The notes under the pieces: generated by a model
What the model saw: only the letters and a program-made list of their open reading frames with translations
What the model was told of the DNA's origin: nothing
The model's database searches: none
Part shown: piece after piece, positions 53,183-62,484 of the stretch
Position numbering within the stretch: position 1 is the stretch's first letter
How the letters are laid out: the number at the start of each line of letters is the position of its first letter
Assembly: GCF_003337215.1 (NCBI RefSeq)
Contig: NZ_QPIG01000001.1
Span: 496,001-560,000 of the forward strand
Direction: 5' to 3'
Source of the DNA: Oceanihabitans sediminis
Lineage (GTDB): Bacteria > Bacteroidota > Bacteroidia > Flavobacteriales > Flavobacteriaceae
DNA length: 64,000 bases
Translations under genes and position numbers: made by a program

Positions 53183-53938
53183 ATGGTTAAAAATATACTT
53201 AAAGGTATAACAGCTTACACACAGAGTTTCGCATTAATCACCAAATTAAAACTGTGGAAATTCTTTTTTATACCAATAATTATAAGCTTAGTAACCGCAG
53301 CAGTAATAGGTATTTCTGCCTATGGTTTTTCAGATGAATTAGGAGGATTTATTGCCAAATTATGGATTTGGGAATGGGGTAAAGAAACTTTTGCACACAT
53401 TTCTACAGTAGTTGGCGGAATTGCCGTTTTAGTTATCGGATTAATCCTATACAAACATATAATCATGGCTCTTTCTGCTCCGTTTATGAGTCCAGTTTCA
53501 GAAAAAATAGAAGCTCATTTTAAAGGTACAGCAAACCACTCTCATCGTAATACAACATTTTCAGAACAACTTTGGCGCGGAATTCGAATAAATATTAGAA
53601 ACCTAACTAAAGAACTTCTGTTTACCATACCATTATTACTACTCAAATTTATTCCTGTAGTAAATATCTTTTCAACCGCATTATTATTCTTAATGCAAGC
53701 ATATTATGCAGGTTTCGGTAATATGGATTATACCTTAGAACGCCATTTCTCTTACAGAGAAAGCATTCAATTTATTAGAAAAAACAGAGGTACAGCCATA
53801 GGTAACGGTATCGTATTTATGCTATTTTTATTAATTCCAGTTGTAGGGATTATTTTAGTTTTACCAATGTCGGTTACAGCAGCCTCTATAAACACCGTAA
53901 AATTAATGAATAACGAAAACAACCATCTAGTTCAATAA
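53183..53938 (+). CDS. EI24/CysZ-like membrane protein
   Basis: 251 residues from ATG 53,183. An in-frame start at 53,105 lies within the structured motif and is rejected. About five membrane spans with the family pattern (FFFIPIIISLVTAAVIGISA, SAPFMSPVSEKIEAHFKG, NIRNLTKELLFTIPLLLLKF, FVPM-like end). The EI24 family includes CysZ, a sulfate transporter, but members outside proteobacteria are unassigned. No sulfate genes are nearby. Confidence 0.8.
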   Translation: MVKNILKGITAYTQSFALITKLKLWKFFFIPIIISLVTAAVIGISAYGFSDELGGFIAKLWIWEWGKETFAHISTVVGGIAVLVIGLILYKHIIMALSAPFMSPVSEKIEAHFKGTANHSHRNTTFSEQLWRGIRINIRNLTKELLFTIPLLLLKFIPVVNIFSTALLFLMQAYYAGFGNMDYTLERHFSYRESIQFIRKNRGTAIGNGIVFMLFLLIPVVGIILVLPMSVTAASINTVKLMNNENNHLVQ

Positions 53939-53948
53939 TTAAAACGGA

Positions 53949-54488
53949 ATGATACTAGAGTTTAACCAGTTTTATATCAATAAAATCCAAGAAAAAGATG
54001 CTTGGGAAATCTGTGAATTTGTTGTTTCAAACCAAGATAGATTGAAACGATATTTTCCAATTACCCTAGCAGAAAACTTAACACCAACTTTATCTAAGCT
54101 ATTTACTGAAAAGCAAATATTAAAATTTCAGAATAAAGAGGAGTTTATATTTCCCATTAAAGAAAAAGAAACGAATGTTTTGGTGGGCTTGGTTTTTATT
54201 AGAGAATTAGACTGGGATAAAAAACAAGGAGAATTTGGCTATTGCATTGACGAAACTTTTAAAGGAAAAAAAATAATTACCCAAGCTGTACAACTATTAT
54301 CAGAATATGCTTTTAAGCAGTTAGATTTAAAAACATTGCAAATTTTAGTTTATAAAGACAATACATCTAGCATTGAAGTAGCAAAAAACAATGGCTTTGA
54401 ATGGGTAAAAACTTTGAAGAAGGAATTTACTCCAACAGGCGAAAGTCCTTTAGACTTGGAGTTATATAAATTAACCTATAAGGCATAA
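53949..54488 (+). CDS. GNAT-family N-acetyltransferase (RimJ/RimL type)
   Basis: 179 residues. The acetyl-CoA site is in the Q/R-x-x-G-x-G/A-like region FGYCIDETFKGKKIITQAVQ. The C-terminal strands LKTLQILVYKDNTSSIEVAKNNGF carry the typical Asn-x-x-S-x-x-V-x-x-x-x-G-F closing motif of ribosomal-protein-alanine acetyltransferases. Substrate unknown. It sits 10 bases after the EI24 gene and 25 before hemF, on the same strand. Confidence 0.88.
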   Translation: MILEFNQFYINKIQEKDAWEICEFVVSNQDRLKRYFPITLAENLTPTLSKLFTEKQILKFQNKEEFIFPIKEKETNVLVGLVFIRELDWDKKQGEFGYCIDETFKGKKIITQAVQLLSEYAFKQLDLKTLQILVYKDNTSSIEVAKNNGFEWVKTLKKEFTPTGESPLDLELYKLTYKA

Positions 54489-54513
54489 AACCTTATAGCT
54501 TTAAAACAAAAAA

Positions 54514-55416
54514 ATGAAAGACAGATTTTATCAATACATACAAGATTTACAAGATAGCATTACAGCAAAACTAGAAGCTGTAGATGGTAAAGCTACATTT
54601 CAACAAGACCACTGGAAAAGACCAGAAGGTGGTGGCGGAAGAACTCGTGTTATTGAAAACGGAAATGTTTTTGAAAAAGGAGGCGTAAATATTTCTGCTG
54701 TTCACGGGAAACTACCAGATTCTATGCAAAACTATTTTGGCGTAGAAGATGCCGATTTTTTTGCGTGTGGACTAAGTTTGGTTTTACATCCTAAAAATCC
54801 AATGGTTCCAACAGTACATGCTAATTGGCGCTACTTTGAAATGTATAATAAAAAAGGAGAAATTGTAGACCAATGGTTTGGTGGCGGACAAGATTTAACG
54901 CCTTATTATCTGTTTGAGGAGGATGCTACACATTTTCACCAAACTTGTAAAACGGCCTGCGATAAACACCACCCAGAATTCTACACTAATTATAAAAAAC
55001 GCTGCGACGAGTACTTCTATAATTCCCATAGAAACGAAGGCCGTGGTGTAGGAGGTTTATTCTTCGATTATTGCAAAGCTTCAGAAGAAATGAGCATGCA
55101 AAACTGGTATGATTTTGTTACCGAAGTAGGTGACAGTTTTCTAGAAGCCTATGTTCCAATTGTAGAAAAAAGAAAAGACCTACCTTATACCAAAGAGCAA
55201 CGCGATTGGCAGGAAATAAGACGTGGCCGCTATGTAGAATTCAATTTAGTACACGATAAAGGAACACTTTTCGGTTTAAAAACAAACGGAAGAATTGAAA
55301 GTATCTTAATGAGCTTACCACCACATGTTCAATGGGTTTACGATCATCACCCAGAGGCTGGAAGCGAAGAAGAAAAACTAATCAAAGTATTGCAAAACCC
55401 TGTAGATTGGGTGTAA
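54514..55416 (+). CDS. hemF: oxygen-dependent coproporphyrinogen III oxidase HemF
   Basis: 300 residues, normal length. Conserved blocks are HWKRPEGGGGRTRVIENGNV (about 32-51), HPKNPMVPTVHANWRYFE (about 94), WFGGGQDLTPYYLFEEDA and RRGRYVEFNLVHDKGT. It converts coproporphyrinogen III to protoporphyrinogen IX using O2, so haem synthesis here depends on oxygen unless a HemN exists elsewhere. The next gene starts 1 base after its stop. Confidence 0.96.
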   Translation: MKDRFYQYIQDLQDSITAKLEAVDGKATFQQDHWKRPEGGGGRTRVIENGNVFEKGGVNISAVHGKLPDSMQNYFGVEDADFFACGLSLVLHPKNPMVPTVHANWRYFEMYNKKGEIVDQWFGGGQDLTPYYLFEEDATHFHQTCKTACDKHHPEFYTNYKKRCDEYFYNSHRNEGRGVGGLFFDYCKASEEMSMQNWYDFVTEVGDSFLEAYVPIVEKRKDLPYTKEQRDWQEIRRGRYVEFNLVHDKGTLFGLKTNGRIESILMSLPPHVQWVYDHHPEAGSEEEKLIKVLQNPVDWV

Positions 55417-55417
55417 T

Positions 55418-55807
55418 ATGAATTGTTACTGCGGAAATAATAAAACCTATAAAGAATGTTGTGAGGTTTTACATTTAAACGAAGGAAAAACAGAAACAGC
55501 AGAGCAGCTTATGCGCTCAAGATATAGTGCCTTTGTTTTGGCAAATGGTGATTATTTAATGTTAACACACCATCGTTCTACTAGGCCTACTTCAGAGAAA
55601 AAAGCTATTGTAAAATGGGCAAAATCTGTAAATTGGATAAAACTAGAAGTACAAGAAACTAGCAAGGGATTAAAAAACGACACAGAAGGAACAGTAACAT
55701 TTAATGCTTATTTTTATGAAAACGGAAACGTAGACCTTATTCATGAAAAATCAGCTTTTATAAAAGAAAATGACAAATGGTATTACCTAGGTTATGCCAA
55801 AAAATAA
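55418..55807 (+). CDS. YchJ-family protein with N-terminal SEC-C zinc motif
   Basis: 129 residues. The opening CYCGNNKTYKECC is a SEC-C-type zinc-binding motif (C-x-C...C-C). AEQLMRSRYSAFVLANGDYL matches the UPF0225/YchJ family, whose remaining part is NTF2-like. Function unknown. It is embedded between hemF and hemB and translated from an ATG 1 base after the hemF stop. Confidence 0.88.
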   Translation: MNCYCGNNKTYKECCEVLHLNEGKTETAEQLMRSRYSAFVLANGDYLMLTHHRSTRPTSEKKAIVKWAKSVNWIKLEVQETSKGLKNDTEGTVTFNAYFYENGNVDLIHEKSAFIKENDKWYYLGYAKK

Positions 55808-55812
55808 AAATT

Positions 55813-56802
55813 ATGTATCCATTAAAAAGAAATAGAAGATTAAGAGCAAACGAAGCTATTAGAAGCTTAGTAAGAGAAACTATTATTTCTCCAAACGATT
55901 TTGTTGTACCACTTTTTGTTGTGGAAGGAAAAGGCGTAAAAGAAGAAATTGCCTCTATGCCAAACTACTACCGTTATAGTTTAGATTTACTAGAAAAGGA
56001 AGTGAAAGAACTTTGGAAACTAGGCTTAAAATCGGTGCTACTTTTTGTAAAAGTTCCAGACAATTTAAAAGACAATAAAGGAACAGAAGCTATCAATCCA
56101 AACGGATTAATGCAACGTGCTATTAAAGCCGTTAAAAATGCTTGTCCTGAAATGTTAGTCATGACAGATGTTGCGTTAGACCCTTATTCTATTTATGGGC
56201 ATGACGGAATTATAGAAGGTGGTAAAGTAATAAACGACGATACAGTAGATGTTTTAACCGAAATGAGTGTTTCTCATGCAGAAGCTGGTGCAGATATTGT
56301 TGCACCTAGCGACATGATGGATGGTCGTATTTTATCTATTCGTGAAGCTTTAGAAGAAGATGGTTATGTAGATACCGGAATCATGAGTTATTCTGCAAAA
56401 TATGCTTCTGCTTTCTACGGCCCTTTCCGTGATGCTTTAGATTCTGCTCCAGTAGATGCTAAAGAAATTCCGAAAGACAAAAAATCTTATCAAATGGATT
56501 ACGCTAACCGTTTTGAAGCAATTCGTGAAACAGAAATGGATATTGACGAAGGTGCAGATATCGTAATGGTTAAGCCAGGTTTATGCTATTTAGATATTGT
56601 TAGAGAAATTAAAAACGAAGTAGATGTTCCGGTTGCAGTTTATCAAGTTTCTGGAGAATATTCTATGCTTAAAGCTGCAGCAGAGAAAGGCTGGTTAGAC
56701 CATGATGCGGTAATGATGGAGCAAGTTACTGCCATTAAACGAGCAGGAGCAGATATCATTGCAAGTTATTTTGCAAAAGATGTTGTAAAATTAATTTCGT
56801 AA
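55813..56802 (+). CDS. hemB: delta-aminolevulinic acid dehydratase HemB (porphobilinogen synthase)
   Basis: 329 residues from ATG 55,813. An in-frame start 36 bases earlier overlaps the previous gene and gives an atypical N-terminus. Schiff-base Lys candidates lie in SYSAKYASAFYGPFR (about 197) and MVKPGLCYLDI (about 250). The metal region reads VMTDVALDPYSIYGHDG: the three Cys of zinc-dependent enzymes are replaced by Ala/Asp, as in magnesium-type HemB. It condenses two 5-aminolevulinates to porphobilinogen. It is separated from hemA-hemCD-hemE by about 2.8 kb but on the same strand. Confidence 0.95.
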   Translation: MYPLKRNRRLRANEAIRSLVRETIISPNDFVVPLFVVEGKGVKEEIASMPNYYRYSLDLLEKEVKELWKLGLKSVLLFVKVPDNLKDNKGTEAINPNGLMQRAIKAVKNACPEMLVMTDVALDPYSIYGHDGIIEGGKVINDDTVDVLTEMSVSHAEAGADIVAPSDMMDGRILSIREALEEDGYVDTGIMSYSAKYASAFYGPFRDALDSAPVDAKEIPKDKKSYQMDYANRFEAIRETEMDIDEGADIVMVKPGLCYLDIVREIKNEVDVPVAVYQVSGEYSMLKAAAEKGWLDHDAVMMEQVTAIKRAGADIIASYFAKDVVKLIS

Positions 56803-56822
56803 TTTCATAAAAAATTTAATCT

Positions 56823-57908
56823 ATGACTGCACTAATACTTTGGGCCACCATTTCTATTTTCTTTTCATTTCTATGTTCCATTTTGGAAGCTGTACTACTA
56901 AGCGTTACTTCCACATTCATAAATATTAAAAAGCAAGAGAAAAAAGACTATGCTTTCAAGCTAGAAGCCCTAAAAGCAGATGTAGACCAACCATTAATTG
57001 CCATTCTTACCCTTAACACCATTGCCCATACTTTGGGTGCTATGATGGTTGGTATTGAAGCTGAAAAACTTCCTTTTAAAATAGAAGTTTTTGGTATAAA
57101 TACCGTAGGAATTATTTCGGCAATTATGACTTTACTTATATTGGTAGTTTCTGAAATTATTCCAAAAACAATTGGTGCTTCTTATTGGAAAAAACTTGCG
57201 GCTTTTACTGCTACAACCCTAAACATTTTAATTTTCCCATTAAAGTACACCGGTATTTTATGGCTACTAAAACTTACCACAAAACTTATTGGAGGTAGCC
57301 CACACGGAAGTGTATTAAGTAGAGAGGATTTTCGTGCTATGACAAATTTAGCGGAAGAAGAAGGTGTTTTTCATGAAGCAGAAAGTAAAGTCATCAAGAA
57401 CATGCTTACGTTTAAAGAGATTCTTGCCAAAGATGTTATGACCCCTAGAACGGTGATGACTATTGAAGATGAAAATCAAACAGTAGAGAGTTTCTTCAGA
57501 AAAAATGCCAACATAAAATTCTCTAGAATACCGGTTTACACAAAGGACCCAGACAATATAACAGGACTTGTTTTAAAAGACGAAGTATTTAAAGAAATGG
57601 CCTTTGGTAATGGCGATAAATTACTTTCAGAAATTAAAAGAAATATCATTATTATTAACAGAGGCTTACCAATTCCACGTTTATTCGAACAGTTAATTGA
57701 AAGCAAAAACCACATGGCGCTTGTTGTAGATGAATACGGATCTGTAAGTGGTTTGGTAACCATGGAAGACGTAATTGAAACCCTTCTAGGTTTAGAAATC
57801 ATGGATGAAAGTGACGATGTAGCAAACCTGCAACTTTTAGCTAGAAAAAGTTGGGAAGCTAGAGCGAAACGCCTCGGTTTATTAGAAGATTTTAAGACGG
57901 AAGATTAG
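56823..57908 (+). CDS. CNNM/CBS-domain membrane protein (hemolysin C/CorC family)
   Basis: 361 residues. The DUF21 membrane domain covers about 1-170 (SIFFSFLCSILEAVLLSVTS, with the conserved Glu and Ser in span 1). A CBS pair follows (MTPRTVMTIEDENQTVESFF and LVVDEYGSVSGLVTMEDVIE). The C-terminal CorC-HlyC domain is absent (family members with it reach about 430 residues). It is probably involved in magnesium or cobalt efflux. The stop shares one base with the GTG start of ogt. Confidence 0.9.
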   Translation: MTALILWATISIFFSFLCSILEAVLLSVTSTFINIKKQEKKDYAFKLEALKADVDQPLIAILTLNTIAHTLGAMMVGIEAEKLPFKIEVFGINTVGIISAIMTLLILVVSEIIPKTIGASYWKKLAAFTATTLNILIFPLKYTGILWLLKLTTKLIGGSPHGSVLSREDFRAMTNLAEEEGVFHEAESKVIKNMLTFKEILAKDVMTPRTVMTIEDENQTVESFFRKNANIKFSRIPVYTKDPDNITGLVLKDEVFKEMAFGNGDKLLSEIKRNIIIINRGLPIPRLFEQLIESKNHMALVVDEYGSVSGLVTMEDVIETLLGLEIMDESDDVANLQLLARKSWEARAKRLGLLEDFKTED

Positions 57909-58438
57909 TGGTAGAATGCATTATAAATACGCCACTAGGTTACACCAAAATACTTGGAGATAGTGACGGTATTGCATCCATTACGGTTTTAAATCAAATA
58001 GAACACTTCGAAGAAGAAACTAACAAAAAGGAATTCCTGAAAAATCAGGAATCCACCATAAAAACTACAGATATTATTCCCTTAGAGTTGGAGGACTGTG
58101 TCCTTCAACTCCAGGAATATTTTAAAGGCTCCCGAAAAACTTTCCGTTTTAAAACAAATGCACAAGGAACAGATTTCCAAAAACGTGTTTGGAAAGCATT
58201 AGAAAACATCCCATTCGGAAAAACTACCACCTATCTTAAACTAGCCAAGAAACTAGGAGACGTAAAAGCTATTCGCGCAGTTGCCAATGCCAATGGTAAA
58301 AACCCACTTTGGATTGTTGTTCCTTGCCATAGAGTAATAGGAAGCGATGACTCCCTAACAGGTTACGCTGGCGGATTACAACGCAAACAATGGCTATTAG
58401 AACATGAAAGTCCATATAAACAGCAAAGTTTGTTCTAA
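57908..58438 (+). CDS. ogt: methylated-DNA--protein-cysteine methyltransferase
   Basis: 176 residues. The start is GTG at 57,908, overlapping the previous TAG by one base. The active site PCHRVIGSDD (about 138) contains the acceptor Cys, preceded by the Asn hinge in VANANGKNPLWIVV and followed by the Glu in YAGGLQRKQWLLEHE. It repairs O6-methylguanine by a one-way transfer to its Cys. The N-terminal ribonuclease-like domain is present, so it is complete. Confidence 0.95.
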   Translation: MVECIINTPLGYTKILGDSDGIASITVLNQIEHFEEETNKKEFLKNQESTIKTTDIIPLELEDCVLQLQEYFKGSRKTFRFKTNAQGTDFQKRVWKALENIPFGKTTTYLKLAKKLGDVKAIRAVANANGKNPLWIVVPCHRVIGSDDSLTGYAGGLQRKQWLLEHESPYKQQSLF

Positions 58439-58517
58439 TTTCTGTTTTGAAGAAACACAAAGAGTTCTATTATCGTAAAATATTTCCTATATTTAATATT
58501 CTTATAAATAGCGCTTC

Positions 58518-59678
58518 ATGAAAATATTTAAAAAACTATTCAAAGTCCTTGCTGCTCTTTTAGTACTAACCATTGCAGTACTTTATATTACAGATACAGA
58601 CTATCTTATAAAAGCAGTGCGAACTATTTACGCCAAAGGACATACCACAGCTTTTTTAGAAGATTATAAATCCTTTGACAATAAAACTCTAAAAGTAGGA
58701 ACTCCTTTTGCCTGGCCTAATCATTCCAATTATAATGCAGTTAAGGAAACAAAAGCTCTAAAAGGCATCAATAAGCAAAACGGAACCATAGCATACCTAA
58801 TCATAAAAAATGATAGTATTTGGTTTGAAAACTATTATGATGGCTTTGATAAGGATTCAAAAACCAATTCTTTTTCTATAGCAAAATCTTATGTATCTGC
58901 ACTTTTAGGAAAAGCTATTATGGATGGACATATTAAAAGCTTAGACCAAGCTGTTAGCGACTTCTATCCAGAATTTAGCGAAGGTTTAGCAGCAAAAATG
59001 ACGGTTGGAGATTTGTCTAGTATGGCATCAGGAACCAATTGGGATGAGGCCTACTACTCCCCTTTATCTATAACCACTCGCGCATATTTTGATGATGATT
59101 TAGCTAAAGTAATTTTAGGGTTAAAAGTAGTAGACGAACCAGGAAAAGCGTTTAAATATGCAAGTGGCGACACACAATTACTTGCAATGGTAATAGAAAA
59201 GGCTACCGGTAAAAAAATATACGATTACTTAACAGAAAGCTTTTGGAAGCCTTTAGGAACCGAAAACCAAGCCTACTGGCAAGTAGATAGTGAAGAAAAC
59301 GACCTAGTAAAGGCATACTGCTGTATTGCTAGTAACGCTAGAGATTTTGCTCGTTTTGGAAAGCTATATAAAGACCATGGTAAATGGCAAGGAAAGCAGT
59401 TATTAGATTCTGCTTTTGTAGCAAAATCTATTACCCCTAGGTTTCCTGAAAGTCCGGAGTATGGTTATGGCTGGTGGCTAAAAAAGATAGAGGATAAAAA
59501 CTTTTTTATGATGCGAGGGCATCTAGGTCAGTATGTTATTGTAGAGCCAACAGACAATATCATTATTGTTCGTTTAGGACATTCTAAAGGACCTAAAAAT
59601 GAGGTAGCAACATTTTCAGAAGATATTTCCACCTATATTGAAGAAGCCTATAAGATGCTTGCATTAGATAAAAATTAA
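58518..59678 (+). CDS. serine hydrolase of the class C beta-lactamase/esterase family
   Basis: 386 residues. N-terminal hydrophobic segment (about 6-25) acting as signal or anchor. The nucleophile Ser is in TNSFSIAKSYVSALLG (S-x-x-K), with Tyr in KAFKYASGDTQLLAM (Y-x-S/N position), and the third-motif region FFMMRGHLGQYVIV (H-x-G replacing K-T-G). This pattern is more common in esterases and EstB-like hydrolases than in true beta-lactamases. It is exported or inner-membrane anchored. Substrate unknown. Confidence 0.9.
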   Translation: MKIFKKLFKVLAALLVLTIAVLYITDTDYLIKAVRTIYAKGHTTAFLEDYKSFDNKTLKVGTPFAWPNHSNYNAVKETKALKGINKQNGTIAYLIIKNDSIWFENYYDGFDKDSKTNSFSIAKSYVSALLGKAIMDGHIKSLDQAVSDFYPEFSEGLAAKMTVGDLSSMASGTNWDEAYYSPLSITTRAYFDDDLAKVILGLKVVDEPGKAFKYASGDTQLLAMVIEKATGKKIYDYLTESFWKPLGTENQAYWQVDSEENDLVKAYCCIASNARDFARFGKLYKDHGKWQGKQLLDSAFVAKSITPRFPESPEYGYGWWLKKIEDKNFFMMRGHLGQYVIVEPTDNIIIVRLGHSKGPKNEVATFSEDISTYIEEAYKMLALDKN

Positions 59679-59709
59679 CTTTAAAAAATCGCTTTCGCGG
59701 AAAGTAATC

Positions 59710-60423
59710 ATGATTTCTAAATTACATCTTGAAAACATATTATTTTTAGATATTGAAACGGTTCCTGAAACCCAATATTTTTCAGATTTAGACGAAACCA
59801 AACAAGCGCTTTGGGAGCATAAAACACAATATCAAAGAAAAGACGAATTTACCGCTGAAGACTTCTATGACCGAGCTGGAATTTGGGCAGAATTTGGTAA
59901 AATTGTGTGTATTTCTGTTGGGTATTTTAAAAACCAAGGAGATATTCGAAATTTTAGAGTGACATCTTTTTATGGTGAAGAAGAAAAAATCTTAAAAGAC
60001 TTCAAAAACCTAATCGATACCTATTTTAGTCAGTCACAGCACTTACTTTGTGCACATAACGGCAAGGAGTTTGATTTTCCCTATATAGCTAGACGTATGA
60101 TTATTCACCATATAGAATTACCATACAAACTAAATCTATTTGGAAAAAAACCTTGGGAAGTACCGCACCTAGATACTTTAGAACTATGGAAGTTTGGAGA
60201 CTACAAAAACTTTACTTCCCTAAAACTACTAACAAATGTGTTAGGAATTCCATCACCAAAAGATGATATTGATGGTAGCGAGGTGTATAGAGTGTATTAC
60301 GAAGAAAAAGAAATTGATAGAATTATTACCTACTGCGAAAAGGACACCATAGCTGTAGCACAGGTTTTCTTAAGGCTTCGTGGGGATGATATACTTCATG
60401 ACAATGAGATTATTCATATTTAG
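59710..60423 (+). CDS. 3'-5' exonuclease of the PolB-like DEDDy family
   Basis: 237 residues. The DEDD motifs are FLDIETVPETQ (about 14), LLCAHNGKEFDFPYIARRM (about 114) and ITYCEKDTIAVAQVFLRL (about 210), the last with the Y-x-x-x-D form. The insert WEHKTQYQRKDEFTAEDFYD is typical of the PF10108 (predicted exonuclease of PolB type) family in Bacteroidetes. It has no polymerase domain. It probably degrades single-stranded DNA in repair. Confidence 0.9.
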   Translation: MISKLHLENILFLDIETVPETQYFSDLDETKQALWEHKTQYQRKDEFTAEDFYDRAGIWAEFGKIVCISVGYFKNQGDIRNFRVTSFYGEEEKILKDFKNLIDTYFSQSQHLLCAHNGKEFDFPYIARRMIIHHIELPYKLNLFGKKPWEVPHLDTLELWKFGDYKNFTSLKLLTNVLGIPSPKDDIDGSEVYRVYYEEKEIDRIITYCEKDTIAVAQVFLRLRGDDILHDNEIIHI

Positions 60424-60502
60424 AAAGGAAAATTAAAGTCTTTTAATAAACCATAATTCTTTTTTTATCGTTAATTTTCGGCTGTAAGTTGCACCGTGAT
60501 CT

Positions 60503-62194
60503 ATGTCTAAAAACAATATTCTTTCTGTAGAAAATCTTTCTATTTCTTTCTTTAATAATTCTGAAGAAAAAGAAATAATTCACAATATTTCCTATCAGCT
60601 ACAACAAAACGAAATATTAGGTATTGTAGGAGAATCTGGTTCAGGAAAATCAGTTTCTACTATGGCTATTCTTGGATTACTTCCAAAGAAAATATCTGAA
60701 ATTACTTCAGGAAGTATTTTGTTTAAAGGCGAAGACTTAACAACACTAGATTCTAAAGCTTTTCAGGAAATAAGAGGCAATAAAATATCGGTGATTTTTC
60801 AAGAACCAATGAGTTCTTTAAATCCTTCTATGACTTGCGGAAAACAAGTTTCAGAAGTTATCTTACAACATAAAAACATTAGTAAAACCGAGGCAAAAGC
60901 AAAAGTAATTTCTCTTTTTGAACAAGTAAAACTCCCAATTCCAGAAACGACTTATAATAAATATCCTCACGAAATTTCTGGCGGACAAATGCAGCGTGTT
61001 ATGATTGCAATGGCGATTGCTTGTGAGCCCGAAATACTTATCGCAGACGAGCCTACAACCGCATTAGATGTTACGGTACAAAAGGAAATAATACAGCTCT
61101 TAAAAGAGCTTCAGGCAAAAAACAATATGAGCATTTTGTTTATAACGCATGACCTGTCTTTAATTTCTGAAATTGCCCATCGTGTTTTAGTGATGTATAA
61201 AGGCGAAGTTGTGGAGCAAGGCGACCTACAAGAAGTTTTTACTAAGCCTAAGAATAATTATACTAAAGCCTTAATTAGCTCGAGGCCATCCTTAGATTAC
61301 AGACTTAAAACCCTACCAACTATTCAGGATTATCTGCAGGATACAACATCTAAAGAAATTATTACAGAAGCAGACCGAGAAAAACATCACAAAACCATTT
61401 ACAGTAAAGCCCCTTTATTAGAAATTATAAACCTAGAAAAGGAATATTTTAACACTTCTGGCTTGTTTCATAAAACCGAAGGATTTAAAGCTGTAAACAA
61501 TGTGAGTTTTAAATTATATGAAGGAGAAACTTTAGGATTGGTAGGAGAATCTGGATGCGGAAAATCTACACTAGGAAAAGCTATTTTACAATTAGACAAG
61601 GCTACTGCCGGAAGCATTATTTATAAAGGAGAAGATATTACAAAAGTTTTAAAGCAGAAAATGCGAGAATTAAGGAAAGAAATTCAAATTATATTTCAAG
61701 ATCCTTATGCTTCATTAAACCCAAGACTAACGGTAGGAAATGCTATCCTAGAACCAATGAAGGTGCACAAACTTTTTTCTTCGGATAAAGAAAGAAAAGA
61801 AAAGGTTTTAGAAATTTTAAATAGAGTTGGTTTAGGAGCAGATAGCTACGATAGATATCCACATGAGTTTTCTGGCGGGCAAAGGCAGCGTATAGGAATA
61901 GCAAGAACGATAGCTCTACAACCGAAATTAATTATTTGTGATGAATCGGTTTCTGCTTTAGATATTTCTGTACAGGCACAGGTTTTAAATTTACTAAATG
62001 AGCTTAAAGCAGACTTTGGTTTTACCTATATATTTATTTCGCACGATTTAGCTGTTGTAAAATATATGGCAGATCAATTACTAGTAATGAATGCTGGTAA
62101 AATTGAAGAATTAGCAGATGCGGATGAGATTTACAACAATCCGAAAAAAGAATACACCAAAAAACTTATTCATGCTATCCCAAAAGGGTTATAG
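60503..62194 (+). CDS. dipeptide/oligopeptide ABC transporter ATPase, DppD-DppF-type tandem
   Basis: 563 residues, two complete ATPase domains in one chain. Domain 1 has Walker A GESGSGKSVSTM, signature ISGGQMQRVM, Walker B ILIADEPTTALD. Domain 2 starts at about residue 307 with Walker A GESGCGKSTLGK, signature FSGGQRQRIG, Walker B LIICDESVSALD. Each ends with the C-terminal oligopeptide-transporter extension (YTKALISSRPS and YTKKLIHAIPKG). No permease or binding-protein genes are adjacent, so partners must be elsewhere. Confidence 0.93.
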   Translation: MSKNNILSVENLSISFFNNSEEKEIIHNISYQLQQNEILGIVGESGSGKSVSTMAILGLLPKKISEITSGSILFKGEDLTTLDSKAFQEIRGNKISVIFQEPMSSLNPSMTCGKQVSEVILQHKNISKTEAKAKVISLFEQVKLPIPETTYNKYPHEISGGQMQRVMIAMAIACEPEILIADEPTTALDVTVQKEIIQLLKELQAKNNMSILFITHDLSLISEIAHRVLVMYKGEVVEQGDLQEVFTKPKNNYTKALISSRPSLDYRLKTLPTIQDYLQDTTSKEIITEADREKHHKTIYSKAPLLEIINLEKEYFNTSGLFHKTEGFKAVNNVSFKLYEGETLGLVGESGCGKSTLGKAILQLDKATAGSIIYKGEDITKVLKQKMRELRKEIQIIFQDPYASLNPRLTVGNAILEPMKVHKLFSSDKERKEKVLEILNRVGLGADSYDRYPHEFSGGQRQRIGIARTIALQPKLIICDESVSALDISVQAQVLNLLNELKADFGFTYIFISHDLAVVKYMADQLLVMNAGKIEELADADEIYNNPKKEYTKKLIHAIPKGL

Positions 62195-62484
62195 CATGAA
62201 TACTTTTTTGGTTAAATACATAATACTTCCAATAAACTTAAAAGTATTCTTTACTTTTTTAAATAATCTTAAAAAAAATAAATCTGTATTCATCATTCTT
62301 AAAAAAATTGGTTTTAATCTTTAACAGATTAAATTAAATATTTGGTTGGTTAGTTAGGTGCTACTAATATGAAAATTTATTTAATAAAAAACAGCTAAAA
62401 AGCATCGAATTTCGATAAAAGGCACAAAATTTTAACATTTAAGCCATCCAAGTACACTTAATTTATCGTTAAAATTAATCATTT
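62195..62484. other. intergenic region between convergent genes, no feature seen
   Basis: 290 AT-rich bases separate the ABC ATPase and CoA-transferase B genes, which point towards each other. I see no strong hairpin with a T-run and no coding frame with recognisable content. Confidence 0.4.

Noticed and set aside
59679-59709. CTTTCGCGGAAAG near-palindrome before the exonuclease gene
   Set aside because: A short imperfect symmetry of a kind frequent in flavobacterial intergenic DNA. It is too short to assign a function.
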